64,000 nt of DNA, taken from NCBI GenBank assembly GCA_937873205.1, contig CALMVO010000077.1, positions 37,112-101,111 on the forward strand. Direction: 5' to 3'. The position numbers and the translations under genes were made by a program. The notes beneath the pieces were generated by a model. That model did not search any database and had not been told where the DNA came from. It saw only the letters and a program-made list of their open reading frames with translations. Each line of letters starts with the position of its first letter. The first letter of the stretch is position 1. Shown here one piece after another: positions 1 to 9,276 of this stretch. This DNA is from an uncultured Acetobacteraceae bacterium. Lineage in GTDB: Bacteria; Pseudomonadota; Alphaproteobacteria; Acetobacterales; Acetobacteraceae.

Positions 1-1
1 G

Positions 2-436
2 GTCCCGCGCCGCCTGGCCTTCACCTACCGCCGCATCACGCGCGCCGGCCCGTATGCCAACCGCTCGGCCGGCCTCGATCGGCGGGATGGGATCGCGGCC
101 ACCCTGCGGCGCAACCGGCTGCTGCGCGAGGCCGCGTCCGGCGCCGCGGGGCCGGCCGGGATCGTCCCGGCGCTCGAGGCGGCGCTGGCCCCGTCGCTGC
201 AGGCGGTGCAGGACCGCCTCGATCGCAACGGCGGCTGGGGCCACGGCCGCCACGCCGACACCCAGGAGCGGCTGATCCGGCTGGAGGCGGCGGTCGCCGC
301 GCTGCTGCAACGGTCCGACCGGACGCTGGACGCGCTGACGGCCCTTGAACCGGTGCTGCGCCCGCTGGGCCGGATATGGGACGCGCTGGAACGGCCGCGA
401 CATTGGCTCGCCCGGCTGCGCGGCCGGCGCCGGTAG
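2..436 (+). CDS. C-terminal part of an unidentified protein (5' end outside window)
   Basis: The frame is open from the first base of the window to TAG at 434-436, so only about 144 C-terminal residues are visible. They are Arg- and Ala-rich. A helical stretch with regular leucines (about residues 65-125, containing RLIRLEAAVAALL) could form a short coiled coil, followed by a basic tail ending LRGRRR. GC3 bias fits real coding. I do not recognise a family. Such basic, helical tails are common at the ends of methyltransferase or glycosyltransferase-like proteins of this group, but nothing seen here proves that. Confidence 0.5.
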   Translation, partial: VPRRLAFTYRRITRAGPYANRSAGLDRRDGIAATLRRNRLLREAASGAAGPAGIVPALEAALAPSLQAVQDRLDRNGGWGHGRHADTQERLIRLEAAVAALLQRSDRTLDALTALEPVLRPLGRIWDALERPRHWLARLRGRRR

Positions 437-552
437 GGCATCGCCGCCCGGCGCGGTCGATGCGGGATCGACATGGTTCGCCGGATCGTCTATCCGGCTC
501 GTCGTGCCGTCGTCAAGGCCGGCGCCCGGCGACCCCTGCGGAGCATCCCACC

Positions 553-1689
553 ATGTCGATCCCGAGCCTCGGCAAGCGTGGGGTGGCATTGCTGCTGGCC
601 GGCGCGGCCGCTCCCGCCGCCGGCGCGCTCGCGGCGGCCCCGGTGCTCGGTCCGTACGTCAGCCTGGGCGCCGGGGTCGACTTCCTGCAGGACCAGAGCT
701 TCAGCCCTCACGACGGATATGGCCCGCTGGCTCGCCAGTACACCTTCGACCCGGGGGTGGCGACCCAGGCAAGCATCGGCTTCGGCCTCGGCAACGGGCT
801 GCGTCTGGAGATCGAGGGCGACTACGCCGACGATCACGTTCGCGGCGTGCATCTCTCGATACCGGAACGGGCCGGCGGCTACGAACAGCAGTTCGGCGGC
901 TTCGCCAACGTGCTCTACGACCTGCCGCTGCGGCTGCCGGTGACGCCCTTTATCGGCCTCGGTGTCGGCTATCAAGACATCGAGCTCGACCACGTGAACT
1001 CGAGTCGTTACGGCGTCCGCGGTGGCAGCGGCGTGACCGTGGACGAGGGCGACTTCGCCTATCAGGGGATCGCCGGCCTGAGCTACCCGATCGGCCTCCT
1101 TCGCGGCCTGTCGCTGACCGCGGAGTACCGCTTCATCGGCGTGGTATCGCCCTCGGCATTCTACCGCGGGGTGGGTCCGAACGACGTCGTGATCTCCAAC
1201 GGTCGGCGCCTGATCTACTCCAGCGACGTGAACAACATCTTCAATCACGAGGTCATGCTGGGCGTCCGCTACGCCTTCAACACGGCACCCCCGCCGCCGC
1301 CGCCGGCGGCCCCCGTCGTTCCCGCCGCCCCGCCGGCCGAGGCGCGCACCTACCTGGTGTTCTTCGACTGGGACCGCTCGGACCTCACGCCGCGTGCCCG
1401 CGAGATCGTCGCCCAGGCGGCGCAGGCCTCAACCCACGTGCAGACCACCCGCATCGAGGTCGACGGCTACACCGACAACTCGTCCATCCACGGCGGCGCC
1501 CGCGGCGCCCGCTACAATATCGGCCTCTCGATCCGCCGCGCGCAGAGCGTGAAGGCCGAGCTGATCCGCGACGGCGTGCCGGGCAGCGCCATCGACACCC
1601 ACGGGTTCGGCGAGAGCCACCCGCTGGTGCCGACCGGACCCGACACCCGCGAGCCGCAGAACCGTCGCGTCGAGATCGTCCTGCACTGA
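553..1689 (+). CDS. OmpA-family outer-membrane protein (beta-barrel plus peptidoglycan-binding domain)
   Basis: 378 residues. The start ATG at 553 gives a signal peptide (hydrophobic core about residues 9-28, ending GALAAA). A porin-like N-terminal domain with alternating short beta strands follows (about 30-245), then a proline/alanine linker (seven prolines in a row near residue 247), then an OmpA-like C-terminal domain (about 270-378). The latter has the hallmarks FFDWDRSDLTPRA, DGYTDN, a Leu-Ser-x-Arg-Arg-Ala-Gln segment and the terminal ENRRVEI-like QNRRVEIVLH. Family knowledge: the barrel sits in the outer membrane and the C-terminal domain binds peptidoglycan non-covalently, tethering the envelope. 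An in-frame start exists further upstream, but it would bury the signal peptide. It stands alone and is followed by a gene-poor stretch. Confidence 0.92.
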   Translation: MSIPSLGKRGVALLLAGAAAPAAGALAAAPVLGPYVSLGAGVDFLQDQSFSPHDGYGPLARQYTFDPGVATQASIGFGLGNGLRLEIEGDYADDHVRGVHLSIPERAGGYEQQFGGFANVLYDLPLRLPVTPFIGLGVGYQDIELDHVNSSRYGVRGGSGVTVDEGDFAYQGIAGLSYPIGLLRGLSLTAEYRFIGVVSPSAFYRGVGPNDVVISNGRRLIYSSDVNNIFNHEVMLGVRYAFNTAPPPPPPAAPVVPAAPPAEARTYLVFFDWDRSDLTPRAREIVAQAAQASTHVQTTRIEVDGYTDNSSIHGGARGARYNIGLSIRRAQSVKAELIRDGVPGSAIDTHGFGESHPLVPTGPDTREPQNRRVEIVLH

Positions 1690-2260
1690 GCATCATGCCA
1701 CGGCATCGGGCTACGTCTCGGCAAGCGGGACCGTCCTGGCGCCATGCGGCTGGCACTGCACCGGCAGCTATGGCTCGGGCGGCGCCGTCCTGCTCCTGGA
1801 CACCGGATGCCGACACGGCCGATGCCCTGCCCGGCTTCTCGAGCCTCAAGCGCCCGGCGATCGAGCTATCGTTCCTCGACGGCGAGAACCCGGGCCGCGA
1901 TCAGGTGGCCGAGATCGTCTCGCGGCTGTTCCCGTCGAAGCGCCGTCTTGTCGACGACGTTGAACGAGGCAGACCACACTCCCCACGGCCCCTACCCCAC
2001 CGACAGGACCGCCCGCCGCGACCGGAAGGAGGTCGACGACACGACCCCGCCTCACCACGACGGGATGGGCACCTTCAGCAGCCGGCTGGCACCAAGCGCC
2101 GGTCCGATCGCGGGAGCGGCCTTCCTCGCCGAAAGCGAAGGCGTCGACAGCGTCGTGCTCCTGAACGTGCGGCTTCTCCCGCATCTCCGCGCCCTGACAT
2201 CCGCCATTCTCGATGCCGAGAGACAGGCGCAGGCAAGCCGGTCCCATTGACCACCGCCGG
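1690..2260. other. Gene-poor stretch with possible decayed coding fragments
   Basis: About 570 bases without a convincing gene. Every frame is open in places because of high GC. One short plus-strand frame (2065-2250, 61 residues, beginning MGTFSSRLAPSAG) and another (about 1825-1960, containing PAIELSFLDGENPG) look protein-like but lack a good ribosome binding site and do not join without a frame change. They may be pieces of a dead gene. No terminator-like hairpin stands out. Confidence 0.3.
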
Positions 2261-2926
2261 CTAGCGCCGCAGCAGACGAGCCCGCAGCGGACCGCGCTGC
2301 TCCCAGCCGGCCCGCTCCAGCTCCGGGCTGTCGGACACCTCCCGCGGGTAGCCCAGGCAGAGATAGCCGATGAAGCGCCAGTCCGGGGGCACCTCCAGCG
2401 CCGCCGCCACCGCCGCCGGATCCAGAATCGACACCCAGCCCAGCCCGATGCCGGCCGCCCGCGCCGCGAGCCACAGCGTGTGCACCGCGATCACCGCCGA
2501 ATAGGCCGCCGTCTCCGGCATCGTGGCACGGCCGAGCCCGCTTCCCTGCCCGGGATCGGGATCGGCGAACACCGCCACGTGGCACGGGGCCTCGTCCAGG
2601 CCGGCGAGCTTCAGCCGCACGTACTCGACCGGCTGGGCCAGGGCCGCGGCGGCGTTGCAGGCCTCATGGCTGGCGCGAATCGCGGCACGGCGACGCGGAT
2701 CGTCCACCGTCACGAACCGCCAGGGCTGGCTGAGCCCGACCGAAGGCGCGGTGTGCGCCAGCTCCAGCAGTTGCATGAGCAGGCCATCCGGCAACGGATC
2801 CGCGCGGAAGCGGCGGACATCGCGGCGCCAGTGCAGGAGCTGCGACAGCTCCTCCTGAAAGGCGGAGGGGAAGGAAGGCCAGGGCTCTGCCCTGAACCCG
2901 TTCAAGGCGGAGCCTTGAAAATCCAT
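2261..2926 (-). CDS. bluB: 5,6-dimethylbenzimidazole synthase (BluB), nitroreductase fold
   Basis: 221 residues. BluB breaks down reduced FMN in the presence of oxygen to give 5,6-dimethylbenzimidazole, the lower ligand of vitamin B12. The nitroreductase-fold signatures seen are HWRRDVRRFR near the N-terminus, the FMN-binding segment PSVGLSQPWRF, and the C-terminal GWVSILDP...LCLGYP. The ATG at 2924-2926 lies two bases after the ribF stop, so translation is probably coupled; FMN made by RibF is the substrate of BluB. Oddity: the first roughly 23 codons are encoded by two adjacent inverted repeats (2880-2919), so the N-terminal extension is repeat-derived and the functional domain starts near FQEELSQLL. 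A TTG inside the repeat is an alternative start. Confidence 0.88.
   Translation of the reverse strand: MDFQGSALNGFRAEPWPSFPSAFQEELSQLLHWRRDVRRFRADPLPDGLLMQLLELAHTAPSVGLSQPWRFVTVDDPRRRAAIRASHEACNAAAALAQPVEYVRLKLAGLDEAPCHVAVFADPDPGQGSGLGRATMPETAAYSAVIAVHTLWLAARAAGIGLGWVSILDPAAVAAALEVPPDWRFIGYLCLGYPREVSDSPELERAGWEQRGPLRARLLRR
2880..2919. repeat. Paired palindromes at the ribF/bluB junction, inside the bluB 5' end
   Basis: Two hairpins in tandem: CAGGGC-TCT-GCCCTG (2880-2894) and TTCAAGGC-GGA-GCCTTGAA (2901-2919). The first belongs to the same family as the palindromes at 14291, 33402 and 62140. It lies 10-50 nt downstream of the ribF stop and is translated as the bluB N-terminus. It may act as an attenuator or 3'-end stabiliser between the two genes. 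Confidence 0.65.
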
Positions 2927-2928
2927 TT

Positions 2929-3855
2929 TCAGGTCTTCAGGTAGGCGCGGGCGCTCTTGGCGTCGAGCGTGATCTGCGCCTTCAGCGCGTCGAGGCCGTC
3001 GAACTTCTGCTCGGCCCGCAGCAGCGTGTGCAGCGAGACCGACAGCACTTGGCCATACAGATCGCCGTCGAAGTCGAACAGATTGACCTCGAGCCGGCTC
3101 TCCAGCGTGTCGTTGACCGTGGGCCGCCGGCCGATATTGGCGACGCCCGGCCACAGGCCGCCATCCGGCAGCCGCACCGTCACCGCATACACCCCACGCG
3201 CCGGCTCCAGATGCCGGCCCAGCTGGATGTTGGCGGTCGGAAACCCGAGCAGCCGGCCGCGCTTGTCGCCATGTCTGACCACGCCCCGCACCGCCCACGG
3301 CCGGCCCAGCTCCTCGCCGGCCCGCTCCGGATAGCCGTCCAGCAGCGCGCGGCGGATGCGCGTCGAGGAGTATGGGCCGCCGGCGTCGGTCAGCGCCGGA
3401 ACCACCGTAAGGCCGATCCCCAGCGCCTCCGCGTGCGCGGCCAAGGTCGCCACGTCGCCACCGCGGCGATGGCCGTAGGCGAAGTCGGCACCGCAGGCGA
3501 GATGCGTGGCGCCCAGCGCCTCGTGCAGCACCTCCTGCACGAAACGCCGCGCGGTCAGCAGCGAGAAGGCACGGTCGAACGGGATCTCGAAGATGCGTCC
3601 GACCCCCAGAGCGGCCAGGGCGTCCTGCCGCTCGTCCGACAGAGACAGGCGGAACGGCGCGTCGTCCGGCCGGAACAGCTCGCGCGGATGCGGCTCGAAC
3701 GTCAGCACGCCCAGGGTGGCACTTGGACGCGCCGCATGCAGCGTCCGCAGCAGGTGTGCATGGCCCCGGTGCACGCCGTCGAAGTTGCCAAGCGCCAGGA
3801 TGGTGCCGCGCGCCTCGTCGGGAATGTCGGTCCAGCCGGTGTAGCGTGTCGTCAT
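2929..3855 (-). CDS. ribF: Bifunctional riboflavin kinase / FAD synthetase
   Basis: 308 residues. It phosphorylates riboflavin to FMN and adenylates FMN to FAD in the cytoplasm. The N-terminal nucleotidyltransferase domain shows ALGNFDGVHRGH (residues about 20-31) and YSSTRIRRALLDG. The C-terminal flavokinase domain shows GDKRGRLLGFPTANI and GVYAVTVRL...GVANIGRRPTV. Length matches the family (about 310). The ATG at 3855 gives a normal N-terminus; frames further upstream read into non-conserved Arg/Pro-rich sequence. It is immediately followed by bluB (TGA, two bases, ATG). Confidence 0.95.
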   Translation of the reverse strand: MTTRYTGWTDIPDEARGTILALGNFDGVHRGHAHLLRTLHAARPSATLGVLTFEPHPRELFRPDDAPFRLSLSDERQDALAALGVGRIFEIPFDRAFSLLTARRFVQEVLHEALGATHLACGADFAYGHRRGGDVATLAAHAEALGIGLTVVPALTDAGGPYSSTRIRRALLDGYPERAGEELGRPWAVRGVVRHGDKRGRLLGFPTANIQLGRHLEPARGVYAVTVRLPDGGLWPGVANIGRRPTVNDTLESRLEVNLFDFDGDLYGQVLSVSLHTLLRAEQKFDGLDALKAQITLDAKSARAYLKT

Positions 3856-3958
3856 GCCACCGGCGTAGCAGAGACGCCCGGCAGCGCGAACCGCCATCGA
3901 AACGGCGGCGTGGCCATGGGGGATGTCAGCGAGCCCGCGCGATCGATGCGCCGGCAGG

Positions 3959-4279
3959 TCAGCCCGAATGACGCGCCGGCTCGACCGGGACCGACGATGC
4001 GGCCGGATAGGGCTGAGCCTGCTGCGGGTAGGGCGCCGGCTGCGACTGGTACGCGGCGGGCGGCGCATGGCCGACGGTGACACCCTGTGCGACCTGGGGC
4101 GGCGGCGGCGGCAACGGCGCGCCGTGCTCCATGGACTCGTCCTCGCCCATGTTCTTCTTGAACGACTTGATGCCCTTGGCGAAGTCGCCCATCAGCGTGC
4201 TGATCTTGCTGCTGCCGCCGAACAGCAAAAGGACCACCGCCAGCACGATCAGCCAATGCCAGATGCTCAAGCTACCCAT
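3959..4279 (-). CDS. tatA: Sec-independent translocase subunit TatA
   Basis: 106 residues. TatA is the pore-forming subunit of the twin-arginine pathway, which moves folded proteins across the inner membrane. Seen: a single N-terminal membrane segment (about residues 4-20, [16 protein letters not shown]), the conserved Phe-Gly hinge followed by an amphipathic helix ([19 protein letters not shown]), then an acidic patch and a Pro/Gln-rich tail. tatB and tatC are not in this window. Likely Tat substrates encoded here include OpgG (SRRDLVQ) and the MetX-like hydrolase at 31166. Confidence 0.93.
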   Translation of the reverse strand: MGSLSIWHWLIVLAVVLLLFGGSSKISTLMGDFAKGIKSFKKNMGEDESMEHGAPLPPPPPQVAQGVTVGHAPPAAYQSQPAPYPQQAQPYPAASSVPVEPARHSG

Positions 4280-4382
4280 GGGAGACGCCCCTTCCTGTCG
4301 ATGCGGATGCCGCCGATCGACCGTGACACGGGGACGACATGGCGCCGTCCGGCCTCGCATGCAAGTTGTTTCAAGCCGCCGT

Positions 4383-5036
4383 TCAGCCGCGGCGCAGCGC
4401 CAGGATCAGCGCGTCGGCCGCCGCCCGGTCCAGCCCCAGCGCCCGCTCGGCGGTGTCCCGGTCGAAGCCGGCACGGCCCAGCGCCGCCAGCGCCCGGTTG
4501 CGCGCGACCGGATCGACCGTCGCAGCCTCCGCCCCGGCGTCCCCTTCTCCATCGGCATACGGGCCGATCCGGCGGCGCCGCGCCTGCAGCACCGCGGCGG
4601 CGAGGTCGGCGTCGGGATCGTTGGGCAGCACGCTCCGCGCCAGCTCCGGATCGACGCCGCGCCCGGCCAGGTGCGCCAGCGTCGCTCGCCGCGAGCGGCC
4701 GCTGCGGGCGAGCGACCGCGCGCGCGCCTCGGCATAGGCGCTATCGTCCAGCACGCCGTCGGCGACCAGCCGGGCCGTGACCAGGCGGGCGTCGTCCCGC
4801 GCCGTCCGCGATTGCGACGCCACCTGCTCCGGGGCTGCGCCCTCGGCGCCTGCACGCTGAGCCCAGCGCCGGATCCGGCGGTCCAGCACCCGCAGCAGCC
4901 CGGCCTCGGAGACGGCGAACCGAGCGAGATGCGCCAGCGCCGCCTCGCGCAGCCGGGCGCGGTCCGGTGCCGGGCCGGCGGCGACAGTCCGGTCGCGGCG
5001 CGCCGGGAGGAGCTGGTCCTGCATGGCGACGATCAT
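4383..5036 (-). CDS. recX: RecX-family regulatory protein
   Basis: 217 residues, helical and Arg/Ala-rich throughout. RecX proteins bind RecA filaments and limit recombinase activity. Family features seen are three repeating three-helix modules, the first containing [28 protein letters not shown], the second [20 protein letters not shown] and [11 protein letters not shown], and the C-terminal [20 protein letters not shown]. The start is either ATG 5036 (MIVAMQD) or ATG 5024; neither has a strong ribosome binding site. No recA lies nearby. Confidence 0.8.
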   Translation of the reverse strand: MIVAMQDQLLPARRDRTVAAGPAPDRARLREAALAHLARFAVSEAGLLRVLDRRIRRWAQRAGAEGAAPEQVASQSRTARDDARLVTARLVADGVLDDSAYAEARARSLARSGRSRRATLAHLAGRGVDPELARSVLPNDPDADLAAAVLQARRRRIGPYADGEGDAGAEAATVDPVARNRALAALGRAGFDRDTAERALGLDRAAADALILALRRG

Positions 5037-5186
5037 GCCGCACCACCGGCCGGCCGGGAACCGGACGCCAGGACGACCGCGCGGGCGAGCCATGACGGGG
5101 CGTGGTTTGACTTGAACTTGGACCGGCTCGCATGCTCGCTTGGCTGCCTTCAACCCCAACGAGCCCGCGTGGCTGACAGATTCCTC

Positions 5187-6415
<1,229 letters not shown>

Positions 6416-6419
<4 letters not shown>

Positions 6420-7432
6420 GCAGCCTGCTGCAGATCCCGCTGCCGGAACCGGATGTCGTCGCCGGGCCGGCGCCGGCGCTGCGGCACTTCCTCGACCTCC
6501 GCGACCGCGACGCGGCACTGCTGCGCGAGATCCTGGACGCGGCGGCGGCGATGAAGCGGGCGCATCGGACAGGCCGGCGCGCGCACCCGCGCCGCCCGTT
6601 CGACGGGCTGACGCTGGGGCTGATGCTGGAGAAGCCGTCCACGCGCACCCGGGTGTCGTTCGAGGTGGCGATGCGCCAGCTCGGCGGCGACGTGGTGGTG
6701 CTGAGTCCGCGCGACATGCAGCTCGGCCGCGGCGAGACCATCGCCGACACCGGCCGCGTGCTGTCGCGCTTCCTGGACGCGCTGGTGCTGCGCACCGACC
6801 GCGCAGCCAAGCTGCAGGCGCTGGCCCGCCATGCCACCATCCCGGTGATCAACGGCCTGACCGAGGTCTCGCATCCGGTGCAGCTGCTGGCCGACATCCT
6901 AACCTTCGAGGAGCATCGCGGCCCGATCGCCGGCCGCGTCGTCGCCTGGTGCGGCGACGGCAACAACATGGCCACGAGCTGGATCGAGGCGGCGGTTCGC
7001 TTCGGCTTCACGCTGCGGCTGGCGACGCCGCCCGCGCTGCGGCCGCGCCAGGACGTGCTGGACTGGGCGGCATCGGAGGGCACTGGGACCGGCCGCGTCG
7101 AGCTGGTGACCGATCCGCGCGCCGCCGTGCGCGGGGCCGACTGCGTGGTCACCGACACCTGGACCAGCATGTCGGACGATCCGGCCGAGAACCGGCGCGG
7201 GCGCCTCGAAGGCTATCAGGTGAACGCGGCGCTGATGGGCGAGGCCCGGCCGGACGCGCTGTTCATGCACTGCCTGCCGGCGCATCGCGGCGAGGAGGTC
7301 ACCGACGAGGTGATGGAGGGGCCCTGGTCGGTCGTGTTCGACGAGGCCGAGAACCGCCTGCACGCGCAGAAGGGCCTGCTCGCCTGGACGCTGGGGGGCG
7401 CCGGCTGGCGCGACCTGGCGGAAGCGGCGTGA
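6416..7432 (+). CDS. argF: Ornithine carbamoyltransferase
   Basis: 338 residues. It joins carbamoyl phosphate and ornithine to make citrulline, the sixth step of arginine synthesis. Seen: the carbamoyl-phosphate site STRTR starting at Ser75, the HPVQLLAD motif, the SMSDD loop of the ornithine domain, and the catalytic HCLP motif at about 285 ([12 protein letters not shown]). The GTG start at 6416 overlaps the argD stop by four bases (GTGA), typical of translational coupling. It is somewhat longer than the usual 305-310 because of the N-terminal leader before RHFLDL. Confidence 0.95.
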
Positions 7433-7530
7433 CGACCACGCTGTCCCGGCCGGCGATCGTCCGTGGCTAGCGCGCCGGACGGACCGCCAGCCCTCGGGTG
7501 CGGGGGCTGGCGCGGCAGGAGTCCCGGCCA

Positions 7531-9276
7531 TTGAGTGCCAGCCGCTCTGTGCGCGCCCGGACGGACGGCCTCCCGGGCGGGCCTCGTCCCGCATCCCGTT
7601 CCTCCCGCCCCTTGATCCGGACGCTCGTCTGGGCGATCGCCGCATTCGCCGCGTTCGGGCTCCTCGCCGCCGACCGCTTCGCCGTCTCGACCGGCGACTA
7701 CCGCAATTCCGACGATGCCGGCAATTTCCTGGCCGGCGTGGAGATGGCGGAGGGCAACTGGCAGCTGCACGGCTGGGTGATGGCGTTCGACAGCTATTAC
7801 CCGACCGACGTCCTGGCCATGGCGATCCTGAGGCTGCTGTTCGGCTGGCACCCGATCTTCATGCAGGGCCTGGAGGCGGCGATCTGGGCGGCCATCGCCC
7901 TGGTCGGGACCGGCCTCGCCTGCATCGGCCTGCGGTCCCGGGTCCTGCCCGGGACCATCTCGATCGCCCTGGCGCTGCTCGCCTTCAACCGCTTCAGCCA
8001 CGGCTGGCGCGATGTCACCATCACCAACATCGGCTCGCACGGCTCGACCATCCTGCTGACGCTGCTGGCCTTCGCCCTGGTCGCGACAGACCCCGCCACG
8101 GCCAGCCCGGCCCGGCCGTGGCGGCGGGTCCAGCGCCTCGTCGCGTTCGGCCTGATCATGACCGCCGGTGCCATGGCGGACCCGATCTTCAAGCTCGTCG
8201 CCTGCCTGCCCATCCTCGCGGTCTCGCTGCTCGGCATGCGCCGGCGGCGGGCCTGGCGGCCGGGTGCCACCTGGATCGCCATCGTCGTCGGCGCGATCGG
8301 GCTCGCGCACATGCTGCTCAGCCTCGACGCCCATAATGGCGGCTTCCACAGCACCTCGCTGTCGGTCACGCTGGCGACGTTCCCGGAGCTGCTCGACCAC
8401 GCCGCCTCCGCCGCCGAGAGCATCGCCCGCCTGCTGGGGGCGGAGTTCTTCGGCCATGGCCTGGGCGAGCCCCTGGTCGGCGGTCCCGCCATCGCCCTCC
8501 TGCGCGCGCCGTTCGTGGTGATGGTCGTCCTCGCCTGGGTCTATGCCGGCGGTCGCCTGTTGCGCCGGGTCCAGGACTGGCCGCGGCACCGGCCGGCGCC
8601 GCCGGGCGAGGAGCTCGAGCAGCTCCTGTGGTTCAGCCTGACCCTCTGCATCGCCGGCACCTGCGTCACCACGGTGATCATCAACGAGGCGTGCGTGCGC
8701 TTCTTCCTGCCCGCGGCGGTGACCGGCTCGATCCTGGCCGCCAGGCGGTTCGGGCCGCAGCCGCTGGCGGCCGGATACGGCCTCGTCGCCCTGCTGGCGT
8801 CGATCGTGGTCGGCACGCTGCTGATCTCGCGCGACCCGCCACGCCGGGTCACGGCCATCCCGGAGATGCACCGGATCATCGACATCCTGGAGCGGCGCGG
8901 CCTCCGGCACGGCTATGCCGGCTACTGGGAGGCCACGATCGTCACCGCGCTCAGCGACCGGGAGATCACGAGCCTGCCGCTCTACGAGGCGGACGACGGA
9001 CGGCTGCATCCGCTCGGCTACCTGAGCAACCTCGACTGGTTCCGCGGCCCGGCCCGGGACTGGCACGGCCGCGTCTTCTTCATCTCCGACCAGATCGGCC
9101 CGATGGACGTCTTCACGGCGCCCGAGGACGCGGTTCGCCGCGAGTTCGGGCAACCGGTCGAGCGGATCGGCGTCGGCCGGTTCATGATCAACGTCTACGA
9201 CCTGCCGCCGCATGCGCTGCTGCCGCTGGCGCCGCAGAACTACCGGGCGAGCATGGGACCGTTCGGCGCCGGGTGA
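7531..9276 (+). CDS. Multi-pass membrane protein, GT-C glycosyltransferase-like
   Basis: 581 residues from the TTG at 7531, chosen because AGGAG lies 9 bases upstream; a GTG at 7498 would add 11 residues. After an Arg-rich cytoplasmic N-terminus comes a first membrane helix (about residues 32-50), then a periplasmic loop with an acidic pair (NSDDAGNFLAG) and further helices up to about residue 430. A soluble C-terminal domain follows (FFISDQIGPMDVFTAPEDA). An acidic pair in the first loop and this topology resemble the GT-C superfamily, which uses lipid-linked sugars, but I see no decisive motif. The gene converges on the beta-propeller gene, and their ends share a perfect hairpin. Confidence 0.7.
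   Translation: MSASRSVRARTDGLPGGPRPASRSSRPLIRTLVWAIAAFAAFGLLAADRFAVSTGDYRNSDDAGNFLAGVEMAEGNWQLHGWVMAFDSYYPTDVLAMAILRLLFGWHPIFMQGLEAAIWAAIALVGTGLACIGLRSRVLPGTISIALALLAFNRFSHGWRDVTITNIGSHGSTILLTLLAFALVATDPATASPARPWRRVQRLVAFGLIMTAGAMADPIFKLVACLPILAVSLLGMRRRRAWRPGATWIAIVVGAIGLAHMLLSLDAHNGGFHSTSLSVTLATFPELLDHAASAAESIARLLGAEFFGHGLGEPLVGGPAIALLRAPFVVMVVLAWVYAGGRLLRRVQDWPRHRPAPPGEELEQLLWFSLTLCIAGTCVTTVIINEACVRFFLPAAVTGSILAARRFGPQPLAAGYGLVALLASIVVGTLLISRDPPRRVTAIPEMHRIIDILERRGLRHGYAGYWEATIVTALSDREITSLPLYEADDGRLHPLGYLSNLDWFRGPARDWHGRVFFISDQIGPMDVFTAPEDAVRREFGQPVERIGVGRFMINVYDLPPHALLPLAPQNYRASMGPFGAG

Noticed and set aside
345-2264. Plus-strand frame of 639 codons over the OmpA gene
   Set aside because: Arg/Pro-rich reading in the wrong frame of a clear OmpA-family gene.
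2927-3000. Cobalamin or FMN riboswitch ahead of bluB
   Set aside because: No leader exists: bluB starts two bases after ribF, and no B12-box or FMN-type conserved elements were seen.
7429-7470. Possible start of a gene (hslO often follows argF) at the GTG overlapping the argF stop
   Set aside because: The frame ends after 13 codons and the peptide does not resemble Hsp33.
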